A program made the position numbers and the translations under genes. The notes beneath the pieces were generated by a model that saw only the letters and a list, made by a program, of their open reading frames with translations, ran no database searches and was not told the origin of the DNA. Positions 24,849 through 34,368 of a stretch of 64,000 nucleotides of DNA are shown in pieces. This DNA comes from Bin87 sp965115825 (GTDB taxonomy: Bacteria; Chloroflexota; Dehalococcoidia; Lucifugimonadales; UBA3495): the NCBI GenBank assembly GCA_965115825.1, contig OZ220464.1, positions 2,852,001 to 2,916,000 on the forward strand, written 5' to 3'. Positions within the stretch are counted from its first letter, which is position 1, and every line of letters begins with the position of its first letter.

Positions 24849-26219
24849 TTACACCCGTATCACCCCCACCAGCTCCCCGTCCGCCTCCTCAATGGCAATC
24901 TCCGTGCCGAAGGGGCGGGAAACCTCCCGCAGCCATTCCAGGGTTTGCCGGGCGACGGGTTCCTCCGCCAGCACCGGACGGCCCCGCTGCGGAATAGGAC
25001 GGCCAAAGCCCATGTCTATCGGGTGCAGGATAACCTCTTTCAGGTCGCCGCCGGCGTAGTTGCATACCGCTACCACGCTCTGCCAGAACACCGGGTCGGC
25101 GGCGAAGGCGCGCGCGCCGCCCCCGGAGCGAGTGTCCAGGTAATCGCCGGGCGTGCTGTCAAAGTCCAGCCCGAAACGCCGGTAAGCTTCGTGAGGCAGC
25201 CACAGGACGCTTTCGTTCTGGAAAATGAAGTTGCCCAGGCTGTAGAAGATGGGCCGGTTCCTGTAAATCTCAATGCCCCGTAGAAAGTGCGGCCCGTGCC
25301 CCACAAAAGCCGCGCAACCCTGGTCAATAGTCCAGTGGGCAAAATCCACCAGGAAGTGCGGCGGAGACAGCCGTGAATGGCCGTGAAAGTCGCCCTCCGG
25401 CCCGCTTTCGTGGCAGTGGACGCCATAAACCTGCCAGTCCGATTGCGTCTGCGCGCCGCGAAGCCAGTTGCCGATGCCCCGCCGGTCATCCTCATTCAGC
25501 GCCGTGCGGACGGCGAAGGTTTCATCCAGAACGAACTTGTGCTCCAGGAACTCTATTTCCGCGCTCCCGCCCGGCGACTCTTCGTTACCCCGGAAGCCAA
25601 AGTGACGCAGTGAAGCCTGCTCTTCCTCATATCCCAGCTCCAGGTTCGCTTTGCGCAGCGCGTCGAACACGTCCTGTTGCACGTGGTGGGTGATGTCGTG
25701 GCGCAGCGCGTTCACCCCCGGACGCCCCGGAAAATCGGGCCGGCCGGCCCCGGCCCGCGACTGCTCGCTGAACGTGCTGGTGGCGCTCATAACTGCCACT
25801 CGCCCCCGCGGTGAGTCCACGTAGGCCGGCGCGCGCGCCTCGTCCAGGTTGCGGCCGCCGCCGGCGTGAGGCAGGTCAACTCCCCGGCAGTGATCCAGCG
25901 TAGTCAGAAAACCGCCCTCGGAAAAGTCAAAGGAGTGATTGTTGGCCGTGGTCACCGCGTCAATCCCCATCCACTTCAGTTCATCCAGGTTGCGCGGGTC
26001 GGAACGGGTGTAGGTGTTGCGGCTCCATTGCCAGCTGCTTTCGTAGTCGTGGAACAGCATCTCCAGGTTCACCAGCGAAACGTCCGCCGCCCGCAGAATC
26101 TCCACCAGCCTGAGGAAGCGGGGTTCCTGAAAGGCCCGCATCCGGCGGGTAATCATCGCGTCGCCGCCCACGGCGATGGAAATATCGCGCCGCTCGGCGT
26201 CATAAATCGTTGTAGTCAT
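24849..26219 (-). CDS. CapA family metallophosphatase-like protein
   Basis: A 456-residue CapA/PgsA family protein (COG2843). The founding members take part in poly-gamma-glutamate capsule formation and have a calcineurin-like fold. The start of the domain 'ISIAVGGDAMITRRM', 'VSLVNLEML', 'MGIDAVTTANNHSFDFSEGG' and 'GCAAFVGHGPHFLRGIEIY' carry the expected metal-ligand residues (D, N, H). No signal peptide or membrane anchor is seen, unlike capsule CapA, so it may be a cytoplasmic member with another substrate. No other capsule genes are nearby. Confidence 0.88.
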   Translation of the reverse strand: MTTTIYDAERRDISIAVGGDAMITRRMRAFQEPRFLRLVEILRAADVSLVNLEMLFHDYESSWQWSRNTYTRSDPRNLDELKWMGIDAVTTANNHSFDFSEGGFLTTLDHCRGVDLPHAGGGRNLDEARAPAYVDSPRGRVAVMSATSTFSEQSRAGAGRPDFPGRPGVNALRHDITHHVQQDVFDALRKANLELGYEEEQASLRHFGFRGNEESPGGSAEIEFLEHKFVLDETFAVRTALNEDDRRGIGNWLRGAQTQSDWQVYGVHCHESGPEGDFHGHSRLSPPHFLVDFAHWTIDQGCAAFVGHGPHFLRGIEIYRNRPIFYSLGNFIFQNESVLWLPHEAYRRFGLDFDSTPGDYLDTRSGGGARAFAADPVFWQSVVAVCNYAGGDLKEVILHPIDMGFGRPIPQRGRPVLAEEPVARQTLEWLREVSRPFGTEIAIEEADGELVGVIRV

Positions 26220-26566
26220 ATCAGCTCCTCATTGCGTCAGCCCCAGGCTCCTGTCGCCGCCGCCCCTGCCAGGAGTAGGCCCAGCTGTGTCGGCCCCGGC
26301 CCGAGCCAAGTGAGCAGGGCGATTGGCTACAATATACTCCTGCTAGCCAATAGATGCACCTCGGTCGTTTCCGCTCCACTCGCGCCGTCGCGCCACTCCT
26401 CGCCCAACGCTCCGGCTCCACTTCCTCATCGTTCCGACAAAAGCCGCAGCCCGCATCCTCTCATCCTGCCCATTCCATCACCCTTAAATAGCTGCGCCCC
26501 TCTCCTTCGTTGATGAGGGAGAGGGGCGCGGTTTTCCCAACTATCGGGTAAGCGCGGTTTGCTGGC
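26220..26566. other. intergenic region between CapA-like gene and surface paralog 2
   Basis: About 350 bp without a supportable gene. The only clear structure is the hairpin at 26494-26529. The last ~37 bp next to the surface gene are part of the large inverted repeat. Confidence 0.6.
26494..26529 (-). terminator. hairpin downstream of surface paralog 2
   Basis: A perfect 12-bp stem (gcgcccctctcc / ggagaggggcgc) with a 12-nt loop, 38 bp after the surface-gene stop. No T-run follows on the minus strand, so intrinsic termination is uncertain. Confidence 0.5.
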
Positions 26567-29500
26567 TTACCAGACCATCAGGTTCCAGCAGTTGCCGCCG
26601 GCGCTGCACGTCAGGCTGCGGCTCTTGCCGCCGAGGGCTACATCCTCAACGTCCTCGGTGACCAGGATCCAGTAGGGTTCACCCGCCACCAGCTCCTCCA
26701 AGGTGTTGAGGCCGGCGAACTCCGGACGGGGGTCGTAGAAGAGCCACTCCTTGCTTACCCCGTCGAAGTAGAAGACGGCGCCTACGCTGTCCCCCAGCGG
26801 AGCCAGCGCTTCGGCTACCGGGGTTCCGGTTCCGATGGGCCCTTCGGGGAGGATGTCCAAATTGCCGATGGCTACGGTGTTGTTGACCTCCAGCAGCACG
26901 CTGTACGTGCCGGGGTCAAGGCCGGGGATGACGATGTCTTCCACCGTTACCGCGCCGGAGCCGTCGGTGCCTGGCGTTCCCGCCGGCATTACATCGCGAC
27001 CGCCGATTTCAATCCGGCTGACGCGGGAGTGCACCGGCATCTTCTCCACCGACAGCGTGATTTCATCGCCGGGCTGCCCTTCACCGGGGTCAACCATGAT
27101 GATGGACGCCGGCACTTCGTACTCGCCCAGACGCACCAGGTCGCTGTACTTGGCCTCAATCGCGCTGGTGGATGGAATGGGGACGTTGCCGTCAACCTGG
27201 TGCTCGATGAACCAGCGCCCGGAGCCGTCGGCGTACACGCTGTACTGCCGCATCCGGTCGCCGTCGGTCACCGTGACGGTGATGGCGTCAATGGAGTTTT
27301 CCGGGTTGTCCACCGGCCAGTTCTCGCCGGAGATGGTTACCACATCCCGCGGGCCGGCAATGGCCGGCGTGGAGCTGACGGCGGGCTCTAGGATGGTGAT
27401 TTCCACTTCGCCCTCGTAGCCCTTCTTGTCCACAACCTTGATGCTGTGCTTGCCGGGCGTCAAGGTCGGGTTGGACGAGGCATCATCAGCCGGCCACACC
27501 GCGATGGCGGCGACGAACTGGCCGCCGCTGGACACCTCAACCTCGTCGTCGCTGTCCGTGGAGTCATCGTACACGTACAGAGGCACGTCGCCGATGGTGA
27601 TTTTCTCGGCCATGATGCCGCTGCCGGCGCCCGTGGCGAAGCCAGTTCCCGTTAGCGTAATCCGCTCGTTGGGATTGACTTCACCCTTGCTGACGTTCAG
27701 CACGGCGGGCAGGATGGTCACTTTGGCGTCTTCCGACTTGGTTCCCCACTTGGCGTCGACGCGCTTGGTGCCTTTCTGAGGCGGCAGCTTGAACGTCGCC
27801 GTGGCGGAACCGTCGGAGCTGATGCTGGTGGAGCGTACGCCGTCCTTGATGACTACACCGCCCACTTTCAGCTCCATGAAGGCTGCCCCGGCAGTGGGGA
27901 AGTCCTCGGCGAAGATAGTTACCTCGTCGCCGGCTTGGCCCTCTTCGGGGGACACCCGGATGGACGGGGTGAGCTCGTAGTCCTCAACGTCCTCGCCGGA
28001 GTTGCGGGCTTCGCCGTCCTCCACGCAGATGAGGTTGTCGTTGCCGGGTTTGAAGGTCGGGACGGCAACCTCGAAGGAGATGGCTACGCGGTCGTCGCTG
28101 CCTACCGTGGCGCTGCCAGCCTCGGTTCCGGTGGGGATGATGCCCTGCTTGCAGAGGTGGCGGGCGAAGACCTTGTCGCTGGACGCCTTGTCCTTGCTGG
28201 CGACGGTGTAGGTCATCTCGGTTTCGTTCAGCGTGTAGTGGAAGCAGAACTCCTGCCCGGCGCCGGGGCCCATGGCTGCTTTCATCTTGTCGCAGTTGAG
28301 GGTTTCCCACCACTCGGCTACGGCGTAGCGAGCCGCTTTGCGCTGGGCCACGTAAGCGGAAGCGGAAACTCCGTTGTTGAACCCGCTGCCGGTTACCGTC
28401 AGCTCCTCGCCGCGCTCGCCATCCGTGTCGGACAAGGAGATTTTGGCCGACGTGCTGACGTACACGCCCTGCCGCTTCTGGATGGTGCGATTGCCGGTAG
28501 CGGTTTTGGCGCTCTGCTCCATGCCTTTTTCCATCAGCCGCTCAATGCGGCCAGGCAACGTGCCGTCAAAGTCCAGCACATCAAAGGCGACGGTGTGCGT
28601 ACCGGCTTCAGAGGGGTTCTTGATGCCTGAACTGCCCAGGATGACCATGGTCAGGTCCTGGCCCGTGGCTACCCCGTTGGAGCCTTCGCATTCGTCGGAA
28701 TCTCCCGTGCACATATCGGGGATGCGTACCCGGATGCTGACGTCGTCCTTGTCGTCGTCAAAGTAGGCATCGGTGTCAATCTCCGGGGCTTCGGTGGCGT
28801 ACACCGGCGCGCCGTTGCCGGTGGCCACGGTGGCCGGAGAGTTGGCGACGAAGTAGATGGAGCTGGCCGGAATGGCATCGGGAACCTGGAAGTCGTCTTC
28901 CAGGAACAGCACGATGCTAGAGCCTGCTGGCATGCCGGCGCGCAGGTCGGTAACCTTGACCGTGAGTTTGGGCGCGCCGCCCGAAGTGGTGCTGTCGGAC
29001 TCAATCATGCCGTAGTGCCAAATGGTAACGATGTCCTTCGCCAAGCCGCTGTCGACCCTTACGGTAACCGTCGACTTTGGGCCCGTGCCGACAGCGTTGT
29101 TGGCTGACACCTCGAACTGGTACCAAAGACCGTTGTCGCCTTGTCCGCTGGTAGAGCCGGAGTCAATCCGAAAGCCCGTACCATCAGCCGTCTCATTGTT
29201 GATAAATTTGAGAATGTTGTTTATCCTGGTCAGGGAGCCGATGGTAGCGGCCTTTTCGCCGAGGTAGATCCTCAACACGTAGCTGGTAACGGGGCTGCCC
29301 CCGTTGTCCGCCGGCAGATCCCATGTGCCGCGCATACCTACCGCGGGCGTATTGACAGTGGCGGGCCTGCGTCCTGTGCCGATATTCCCGCGCGCTAGGT
29401 TTTGCTCGGCGGTTAGCCACCATATTTGCTTCACCGTGAAATTCCGGACTGGACCGGGCACGGTAGCCGCCGGGGTTCCCGTTGCAGAAGTACTCCAGGG

Positions 29501-29956
29501 GCCGGAGGTAGCCGCGCAAGTGACGCGCACTTGCACTTCGTAGGCGGAACCATTGGTGAGGCCGGTAATCTGCGCGGCGCCGGAGAGGTTGCGCGGATTG
29601 ACCGTAATCTCGCCGGTAAAGGCCGTGAAGGCGCCGGAAGTGCCCTGCCGGTATTGAATGTCGAACCCGGTGTATTCCGGGCTGCCGTTGGTGGCGGCGG
29701 CGGATTGGCCATCCACCGCGGCGGGTAGCATGACGGCCAGGGCCATGTTTTTGGCCGTCAGCGTGGGCGCGGCCGGCTTGGTGGTGGGGGTGGTTTGGAA
29801 GCCGGTTCCGCCCTCGGCGCAGGCGCCTTCTTGAGCGCTGGCCGGGCCGGGATTAGGTAGGGCCAGGAGGCCAAAAAGGGCCAGCGCGCCGACCACGGCC
29901 AAGGCCGTGATGGCCAGCGGCGCCGACCGTGTGAGTTTTTGGAGTTTGGGTTTCAT
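26567..29956 (-). CDS. large secreted FN3/IPT-repeat surface protein (paralog 2)
   Basis: A 1129-residue protein: signal peptide (1-42), FN3 domain 1 (about 58-163), FN3 domain 2 (about 168-310), several IPT/TIG-like beta domains and the shared C-terminal domain ending 'CSAGGNCWNLMVW'. It is nearly identical to paralog 3 (45127-48528) except for residues about 168-350, where the second FN3 domain differs strongly. Cysteines are few and paired, as in secreted proteins. GGAGG lies 10 bp before the ATG. Expression probably depends on the leader ORF with a G/C homopolymer just upstream; in this copy the tract is 25 nt and the leader ORF ends early. Confidence 0.88.
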   Translation of the reverse strand: MKPKLQKLTRSAPLAITALAVVGALALFGLLALPNPGPASAQEGACAEGGTGFQTTPTTKPAAPTLTAKNMALAVMLPAAVDGQSAAATNGSPEYTGFDIQYRQGTSGAFTAFTGEITVNPRNLSGAAQITGLTNGSAYEVQVRVTCAATSGPWSTSATGTPAATVPGPVRNFTVKQIWWLTAEQNLARGNIGTGRRPATVNTPAVGMRGTWDLPADNGGSPVTSYVLRIYLGEKAATIGSLTRINNILKFINNETADGTGFRIDSGSTSGQGDNGLWYQFEVSANNAVGTGPKSTVTVRVDSGLAKDIVTIWHYGMIESDSTTSGGAPKLTVKVTDLRAGMPAGSSIVLFLEDDFQVPDAIPASSIYFVANSPATVATGNGAPVYATEAPEIDTDAYFDDDKDDVSIRVRIPDMCTGDSDECEGSNGVATGQDLTMVILGSSGIKNPSEAGTHTVAFDVLDFDGTLPGRIERLMEKGMEQSAKTATGNRTIQKRQGVYVSTSAKISLSDTDGERGEELTVTGSGFNNGVSASAYVAQRKAARYAVAEWWETLNCDKMKAAMGPGAGQEFCFHYTLNETEMTYTVASKDKASSDKVFARHLCKQGIIPTGTEAGSATVGSDDRVAISFEVAVPTFKPGNDNLICVEDGEARNSGEDVEDYELTPSIRVSPEEGQAGDEVTIFAEDFPTAGAAFMELKVGGVVIKDGVRSTSISSDGSATATFKLPPQKGTKRVDAKWGTKSEDAKVTILPAVLNVSKGEVNPNERITLTGTGFATGAGSGIMAEKITIGDVPLYVYDDSTDSDDEVEVSSGGQFVAAIAVWPADDASSNPTLTPGKHSIKVVDKKGYEGEVEITILEPAVSSTPAIAGPRDVVTISGENWPVDNPENSIDAITVTVTDGDRMRQYSVYADGSGRWFIEHQVDGNVPIPSTSAIEAKYSDLVRLGEYEVPASIIMVDPGEGQPGDEITLSVEKMPVHSRVSRIEIGGRDVMPAGTPGTDGSGAVTVEDIVIPGLDPGTYSVLLEVNNTVAIGNLDILPEGPIGTGTPVAEALAPLGDSVGAVFYFDGVSKEWLFYDPRPEFAGLNTLEELVAGEPYWILVTEDVEDVALGGKSRSLTCSAGGNCWNLMVW

Positions 29957-30007
29957 ATGGATAAAACCTCCGGTGTGGCTGGTGTGGGGTTCCGGCTGGG
30001 GCCGGAA

Positions 30008-30076
30008 CTAGGGTGAGAGAATGTCCGGAGAGGTGGACCTCGGGGGGGGGGGGGGGGGGGGGGGGGTAATGAGCAT
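30008..30076 (-). CDS. leader ORF with polyproline tract, upstream of surface paralog 2
   Basis: ATG at 30076 preceded by AAGGAGG at 4 bp. It reads M-L-I-T, then proline codons from the C25 tract, then 'RSTSPDILSP' and TAG at 30008. The stop falls 51 bp before the surface-gene ATG, so translation is not coupled in this configuration. The same ORF in the right copy has C24 and ends exactly on the surface-gene start. Confidence 0.6.
   Translation of the reverse strand: MLITPPPPPPPPRSTSPDILSP
30042..30066. repeat. G25 homopolymer (C25 on coding strand)
   Basis: An uninterrupted run of 25 G on the plus strand, 86 bp upstream of the surface-gene ATG and inside the leader ORF. Runs of this length are prone to slipped-strand mispairing. 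Confidence 0.95.
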
Positions 30077-30226
30077 GATGCCTCCTTGTTGTCAGAATCA
30101 GGATTTACGGGATTTGGGGATTTTCAGGATTTGGGGTTGCCTCTGTGTTGTCAGAATCAGGATTTGCGGGATTCTGGGTTGCCTCCGTGATGTGGGTTGC
30201 GGCTTGCGCCGAGACTTCGCTGGGGC

Positions 30227-30259
30227 ATTATAAACCGAGAAGTATTACGGGAGTATTAC
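30227..30259 (-). promoter_or_regulatory. surface paralog 2 promoter with direct repeats
   Basis: TATAAT on the minus strand at 30227-30232, preceded upstream by two GTAATACT direct repeats 11 bp apart (plus-strand AGTATTAC at 30241 and 30252), overlapping the -35 position. No good -35 hexamer, so activation by a repeat-binding protein is plausible. Confidence 0.6.
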
Positions 30260-30344
30260 GAGAATGGGGCAATTTGGGGTGATTTGGCCGGATTTGGGGG
30301 GAATTTTGGGGAAATGGACGGGATGGAGGGTTTGAGGGTGGGGC

Positions 30345-31476
30345 GTTGTCAGAATCAGGATTTACGGGATTTGAGGATTTTCAGGATTGGGGGGTTGCTG
30401 GTATTGGGTGGGATGTAGGTTGCGCCGCCGGCAAGGCTGGGGATGCGGGTGTTCCGGATGGCCAGCCTTCTGGGGCGAGGGGTGGGGCGTTGTCAGAATC
30501 AGGATTTACGGGATTTGAGGATTTTCAGGATTGGGGGGTTGCTGGTATTGGGTGGGATGTAGGTTGCGCCGCCGGCAAGGCTGGGGATGTGGGTGTTCCG
30601 GATGGCTAACCTTCTGGGGCGAGGGGTGAGGCGTTGTCAGAGTCAGGATTTATGGGATTTGAGGATTTTCAGGATTGGGGGTTGCTGGTATTGGGTGGGG
30701 TGTGGGTTGCGCCGCCGGCAAGGCTGGGGATGTGGGTGTTCCGGACGGCTAACCTTCTGGGGTGAGGGGTGGGGCGTTGTCAGAATCAGGATTTATGGGA
30801 TTTGAGGATTTTCAGGATTGGGGGGTTGCTGGTATTGGGTGGGATGTAGGTTGCGCCGCTGGCAAGGCTGGGGATGTGGGTGTTCCGGATGGCTAACCTT
30901 CTGGGGCGAGGGGTGGGGCGTTGTCAGAATCAGGATTTACGGGATTTGAGGATTTTCAGGATTGGGGGGTTGCTGGTATTGGGTGGGATGTAGGTTGCGC
31001 CGCCGGCAAGGCTGGGGATGTGGGTGTTCCGGATGGCTAACCTTCTGGGGAGAGGGGTGGGGCGTTGTCAGAATCAGGATTTACGGGATTTGAGGATTTT
31101 CAGGATTGGGGGGTTGCTGGTATTGGGTGGGATGTAGGTTGCGCCGCCGGCAAGGCTGGGGATGTGGGTGTTCCGGACGGCTAACCTTCTGGGGAGAGGG
31201 GTGGGGCGTTGTCAGAATCAGGATTTACGGGATTTGAGGATTTTCAGGATTGGGGGGTTGCTGGTATTGGGTGGGATGTAGGTTGCGCCGCTGGCAAGGC
31301 TGGGGATGCGGGTGTTCCGGATGGCTAACCTTCTGGGGAGAGGGGTGGGGCGTTGTCAGAATCAGGATTTACGGGATTTGAGGATTTTCAGGATTGGGGG
31401 GTTGCTGGTATTGGGTGGGATGTAGGTTGCGCCGCCGGCAAGGCTGGGGATGCGGGTGTTCCGGATGGCCAGCCTT
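30345..31476. repeat. 144-bp tandem repeat array, about 7.9 units
   Basis: Units start (gttgtcagaatcag) at 30345, 30489, 30633, 30776, 30920, 31064, 31208 and 31352, period 144 bp (once 143). Each unit joins the dispersed tcagaatcaggatttacggg element to a unique ~100-bp part. Only a few base differences separate units. The last unit stops 2 bp before the cobC stop codon. Open frames across it are artefacts of base composition. Confidence 0.95.
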
Positions 31477-31477
31477 C

Positions 31478-32098
31478 TCAGGCCAGGGCTACGCCGCTGA
31501 TGTGGGAGGTGTCGTTGTAGAGGTGCATCACGGCGTTGTCGGGGTAAGTGTAGATGACGGTGAGGGAGCAGTTGCGCATGGCGAACTTCCAGTTGGCCTC
31601 GAGGGGCAGGTCGAGTAGGGAGACGATGCCGGCCCGCAGGCTGCCCCCGTGGCCAACAATCAGCACGCTTTCGTCCATATGGGCGTCTTGTACCCTTTGG
31701 ACTATGGAGGCCAGTCGGGCGCTGGTTTCGCGGACGGTTTCGCCGCCGGGGGGCGCAAAGTCCAGGTCGTTGACCAGAGAGGGTTGGTAGAGATGGGGGT
31801 ACTTGTCCCGGTACTCTGCTTCGGTCAACCCCTCGAAGACGCCTTTGTGGTATTCGCGCAGTTCCGGGGTAAAGGTTACGGGAATGTCGCGCCGGCCCAA
31901 GGCGATGCGGGCGGTTTCGGCGGCGCGCGATAAGTCCGACGAATAGGCGGCGGAGATAGGCGTGTGGGACAAGCGATGGGCCAGCATCCGGGCCTGCTCG
32001 CGTCCGCGTTGGGACAGCGGCACGTCGGTGTGGCCCTGAATGCGGCCGGCGGCGTTCCACTCGGTTTCGCCGTGGCGGGTGATGTAGATAATGCCCAT
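31478..32098 (-). CDS. cobC: alpha-ribazole phosphatase / histidine phosphatase
   Basis: A 206-residue histidine phosphatase (phosphoglycerate-mutase-like) protein. The catalytic 'YITRHGETEWN' (RHG) and the second histidine in 'VLIVGHGGSLRAG' are present, with 'SSDLSRAAETARIA' between. In the cobalamin operon such a protein is CobC, which removes the phosphate of alpha-ribazole-5'-phosphate or of adenosylcobalamin-5'-phosphate at the end of nucleotide-loop assembly. Last gene of the operon; 9 bp after cobD. Its stop abuts the 144-bp array. Confidence 0.88.
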   Translation of the reverse strand: MGIIYITRHGETEWNAAGRIQGHTDVPLSQRGREQARMLAHRLSHTPISAAYSSDLSRAAETARIALGRRDIPVTFTPELREYHKGVFEGLTEAEYRDKYPHLYQPSLVNDLDFAPPGGETVRETSARLASIVQRVQDAHMDESVLIVGHGGSLRAGIVSLLDLPLEANWKFAMRNCSLTVIYTYPDNAVMHLYNDTSHISGVALA

Positions 32099-32107
32099 GC
32101 CTCTTCC

Positions 32108-33277
32108 TTACCTGGCGGTGTTATGGTTTAGCAGCTCGGCGATGGCGTCGGTCAAGCGCCGGCAATCGTCAATGGGGCGCAGGCCGATGCGGATGCAGTC
32201 GGGCAGGCGGAATGAAGCGCAATCGCGCACGAACAGCCCGCGCCGGGCCAGCCGGTCGCGCAGTCCGGCGGCATCTCCGACCGGCGCCAGCGCGAAGTTG
32301 GCAGCCGTCGGATAGCAAGGGATGCCTACTGCGGCTAACCCGGATGTTACGCAGCGCAATGACGCGGCGACGGCAGCGCGGGCGCGGGGAAGATAATCGG
32401 CGTCCGCCAGCGCGGCTACGCCGGCGGCCTGGGCCAATCCGTTGACGCTCCAATCGGGTTGCAGGGCTGACAGTTTGGCGATGACCGACGGGCTGGCGAC
32501 GGCATAGCCGAGCCGCAGTGCAGTGAGAGCGTAGTCTTTGGTCATTGAGCGCAGGGCAATGAGTGAGGGATGTCGGGCGGCCAGCGCGGCGACGGCGGCC
32601 TGAGCGTGGGCTTCCGACAGATTGATGTAGGCTTCGTCGACGGCCAGCAGGCCGCCGGCGTCGGCGACGGCATCGGCCATTGTTTCCAGATCGCGGCGGG
32701 CCAAGAGCGCGCCGGTGGGGTTGTTGGGGTTGCAGACGAAAGTGAGGGCGGGTCGCTGAGTGGCGATGCGCGCTACGGCGGAGTCGATATCCCAGGTGAA
32801 ACGGTCGCAGTGGCGGGTTGCGTCGAGGGTGGTTACGGAGCCGCCGGAGATGCGGACGGCGCCGTCGTACTCGCCGTAGGTGGGGGTGAGCAGCAAGGCG
32901 GAGGGAGAACAGCCGGCCGGCGGCTGCCCGATGTAGGCCCGGGCCAGCAGGTGGATGATTTCGGTGGAGCCGTTGCCGACGATGATGTTTTCGGGGGCAA
33001 TGCCATCGGTCCCAACGTCGTCCGTTTCAACGCCGGCCGATCGGTGATACGCGGCGATAGCGTGGGTGAGGGCCAGGCATTGCGGGTCGGGGTAAGCGGA
33101 CAGGTTGACGGCGGCGATGGCGTCCGCAACGCCGGCCGGCGGCCCCAGCGGGCTGACGCTGGCGGAGAAGTCGAGGCAGTCCTGCGGGCGCAGGCCGAGG
33201 GCGCGCAGTTCGGCCGGCTTGACGCCGCCGTGGACGGGGCGGGCCGGCAGGTTGGCGCCGTTTGATGGAGGGTGCAT
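32108..33277 (-). CDS. cobD: threonine-phosphate decarboxylase-like aminotransferase
   Basis: A 389-residue fold-type I PLP enzyme related to histidinol-phosphate aminotransferase. In cobalamin operons it is CobD, which decarboxylates L-threonine-O-3-phosphate to (R)-1-amino-2-propanol phosphate for the aminopropanol arm. Visible: 'DFSASVSPLGPP' N-terminal substrate region, 'GNGSTEIIHLLA', 'FVCNPNNPTGALL', 'LLAVDEAYIN' and 'RSMTKDYALTALRLGYAVA' with the PLP lysine. HisC-type activity cannot be excluded from sequence, but the operon position decides. It follows cbiB by 80 bp. Confidence 0.88.
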   Translation of the reverse strand: MHPPSNGANLPARPVHGGVKPAELRALGLRPQDCLDFSASVSPLGPPAGVADAIAAVNLSAYPDPQCLALTHAIAAYHRSAGVETDDVGTDGIAPENIIVGNGSTEIIHLLARAYIGQPPAGCSPSALLLTPTYGEYDGAVRISGGSVTTLDATRHCDRFTWDIDSAVARIATQRPALTFVCNPNNPTGALLARRDLETMADAVADAGGLLAVDEAYINLSEAHAQAAVAALAARHPSLIALRSMTKDYALTALRLGYAVASPSVIAKLSALQPDWSVNGLAQAAGVAALADADYLPRARAAVAASLRCVTSGLAAVGIPCYPTAANFALAPVGDAAGLRDRLARRGLFVRDCASFRLPDCIRIGLRPIDDCRRLTDAIAELLNHNTAR

Positions 33278-33357
33278 TGGATTGCGTGGAACTGGCCGGT
33301 GGGGGAGCGAGTTGGACAGGTTTCAGGCGGGTAGATGGCAGACGGGTTTATTTTACA

Positions 33358-34335
33358 CTACGGCGGGAGCGTCCACCGCAGCCAGATGAGGCCGATGGCC
33401 AGAGCGGCGGCCAGCGCAGTGGCGGCGTACAGGGCGCGGTTGGCGCGTGGGATGTGATGCGCCGCAGGTTCCGGGGCCGGGTCGCCCAGGCGATAGTGTC
33501 CGACCTTTTCCAGGGTAACGCCCAGGCCGCCGGCCATGGGGGCCATAGTCCAGCCGGCGTTGGGGGATTCGGTGCGTTTCCGGTGCGCCAGCATAATCCG
33601 CCAAGCCCGTCGGCCCGACATTTGCGGGAGGGCTGCGATTGACAGCCAGAGCAGGCCCGCCGCCGCCCGAGCCGGAATCAGGTTGACCAGGTCGTCCAGC
33701 CGCGCCGACGCTTTGCCGAGGTATTCGTAACGGCCACGGTAGCCGACCATGCTGTCCAGGGTGTTGACGGCGCGATAGGCGACGGCGCCGGGCAATCCGA
33801 ACAGGGCGAAGGCGAGCAGCGGGCCGACGATGCTGTCGGTGAGGTTTTCGGCGACGGATTCGATGGCGGCGGCGGCCATCCGGCCGGCGGTGAGTTGGGA
33901 CGTATCGCGGCTGACCAAGGCGGCCATGCGGCGACGCGCGGCGGCAAGGTCGCCGGCGGCAAGGTCGTTTCCTATGTCGGCGGAAACACGACGCAACATT
34001 CGCGCCGAGAAGGTGGTTTTGAGGAATATGGCCGCTATGAGCAAATAGGCCAGCGGGTGCAGACGCATCAGGCCGAAAGCCAACGCCCATGCCGCTGCGC
34101 CCCAGGCTGCCGGTATCAGCAGGGCTATGGCAGCGCCGAAGGCCAGTTGCAGAGGCGGAGCTGCCGATGGGCCCGGCGCAATCCGCTCGGCCAGGGCGAC
34201 CGTTTTGCCCATCCATACTGTGGGGTGCAGACGGTTGGGCGGCTCGCCCAGCGCTGCGTCCAGCAGCAGGGCCAGGAGCAGAGTCAGCGCGTCAAGGGGG
34301 ATGGGCAGAGCGTTGAGGGCGGCGGCGGCATTCAT
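33358..34335 (-). CDS. cbiB: adenosylcobinamide-phosphate synthase
   Basis: A 325-residue integral membrane protein of the CbiB/CobD(Pseudomonas) family, which attaches aminopropanol (phosphate) to adenosylcobyric acid. Signature 'LLLDAALGEPPNRLHPTVWMG' at the N-terminus, 'ESVAENLTDSIVGPLLAF' and 'LDSMVGYRGRYEYLGKASAR' in the middle, then 'RKRTESPNAGWTMAPMAG'. Several hydrophobic helices and a C-terminal one (ALYAATALAAALAIGLIWL). It lies between cobS and cobD on the same strand. Confidence 0.94.
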   Translation of the reverse strand: MNAAAALNALPIPLDALTLLLALLLDAALGEPPNRLHPTVWMGKTVALAERIAPGPSAAPPLQLAFGAAIALLIPAAWGAAAWALAFGLMRLHPLAYLLIAAIFLKTTFSARMLRRVSADIGNDLAAGDLAAARRRMAALVSRDTSQLTAGRMAAAAIESVAENLTDSIVGPLLAFALFGLPGAVAYRAVNTLDSMVGYRGRYEYLGKASARLDDLVNLIPARAAAGLLWLSIAALPQMSGRRAWRIMLAHRKRTESPNAGWTMAPMAGGLGVTLEKVGHYRLGDPAPEPAAHHIPRANRALYAATALAAALAIGLIWLRWTLPP

Positions 34336-34368
34336 GACATTTATGGGGAATAGGAAAACTGGTCGCCG

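Larger units (their letters stand above)
26530..30335. repeat. large inverted repeat, left copy
   Basis: Left arm of a ~3.8-kb inverted repeat whose right arm is about 44800-48567. Homology covers the ~37 bp after the stop, the whole surface gene, its leader ORF and homopolymer, the promoter with direct repeats and about 90 bp beyond. Identity is very high except for the second FN3 domain. The arms flank about 14.5 kb. Confidence 0.85.

Noticed and set aside
26494..26529. Strong intrinsic terminator after surface paralog 2
   Set aside because: The stem is perfect but no T-run follows in the transcript direction, so it is kept only as a hairpin of moderate confidence.
30346..30805. Glycine/tryptophan-rich protein genes across the 144-bp array
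   Set aside because: The frames exist only because the repeat lacks stops in some frames; no start signals, and they break between units.
30345..31476. CRISPR array
   Set aside because: The whole 144-bp unit is repeated with only scattered base changes; there are no short repeats separating unique spacers and no cas genes.
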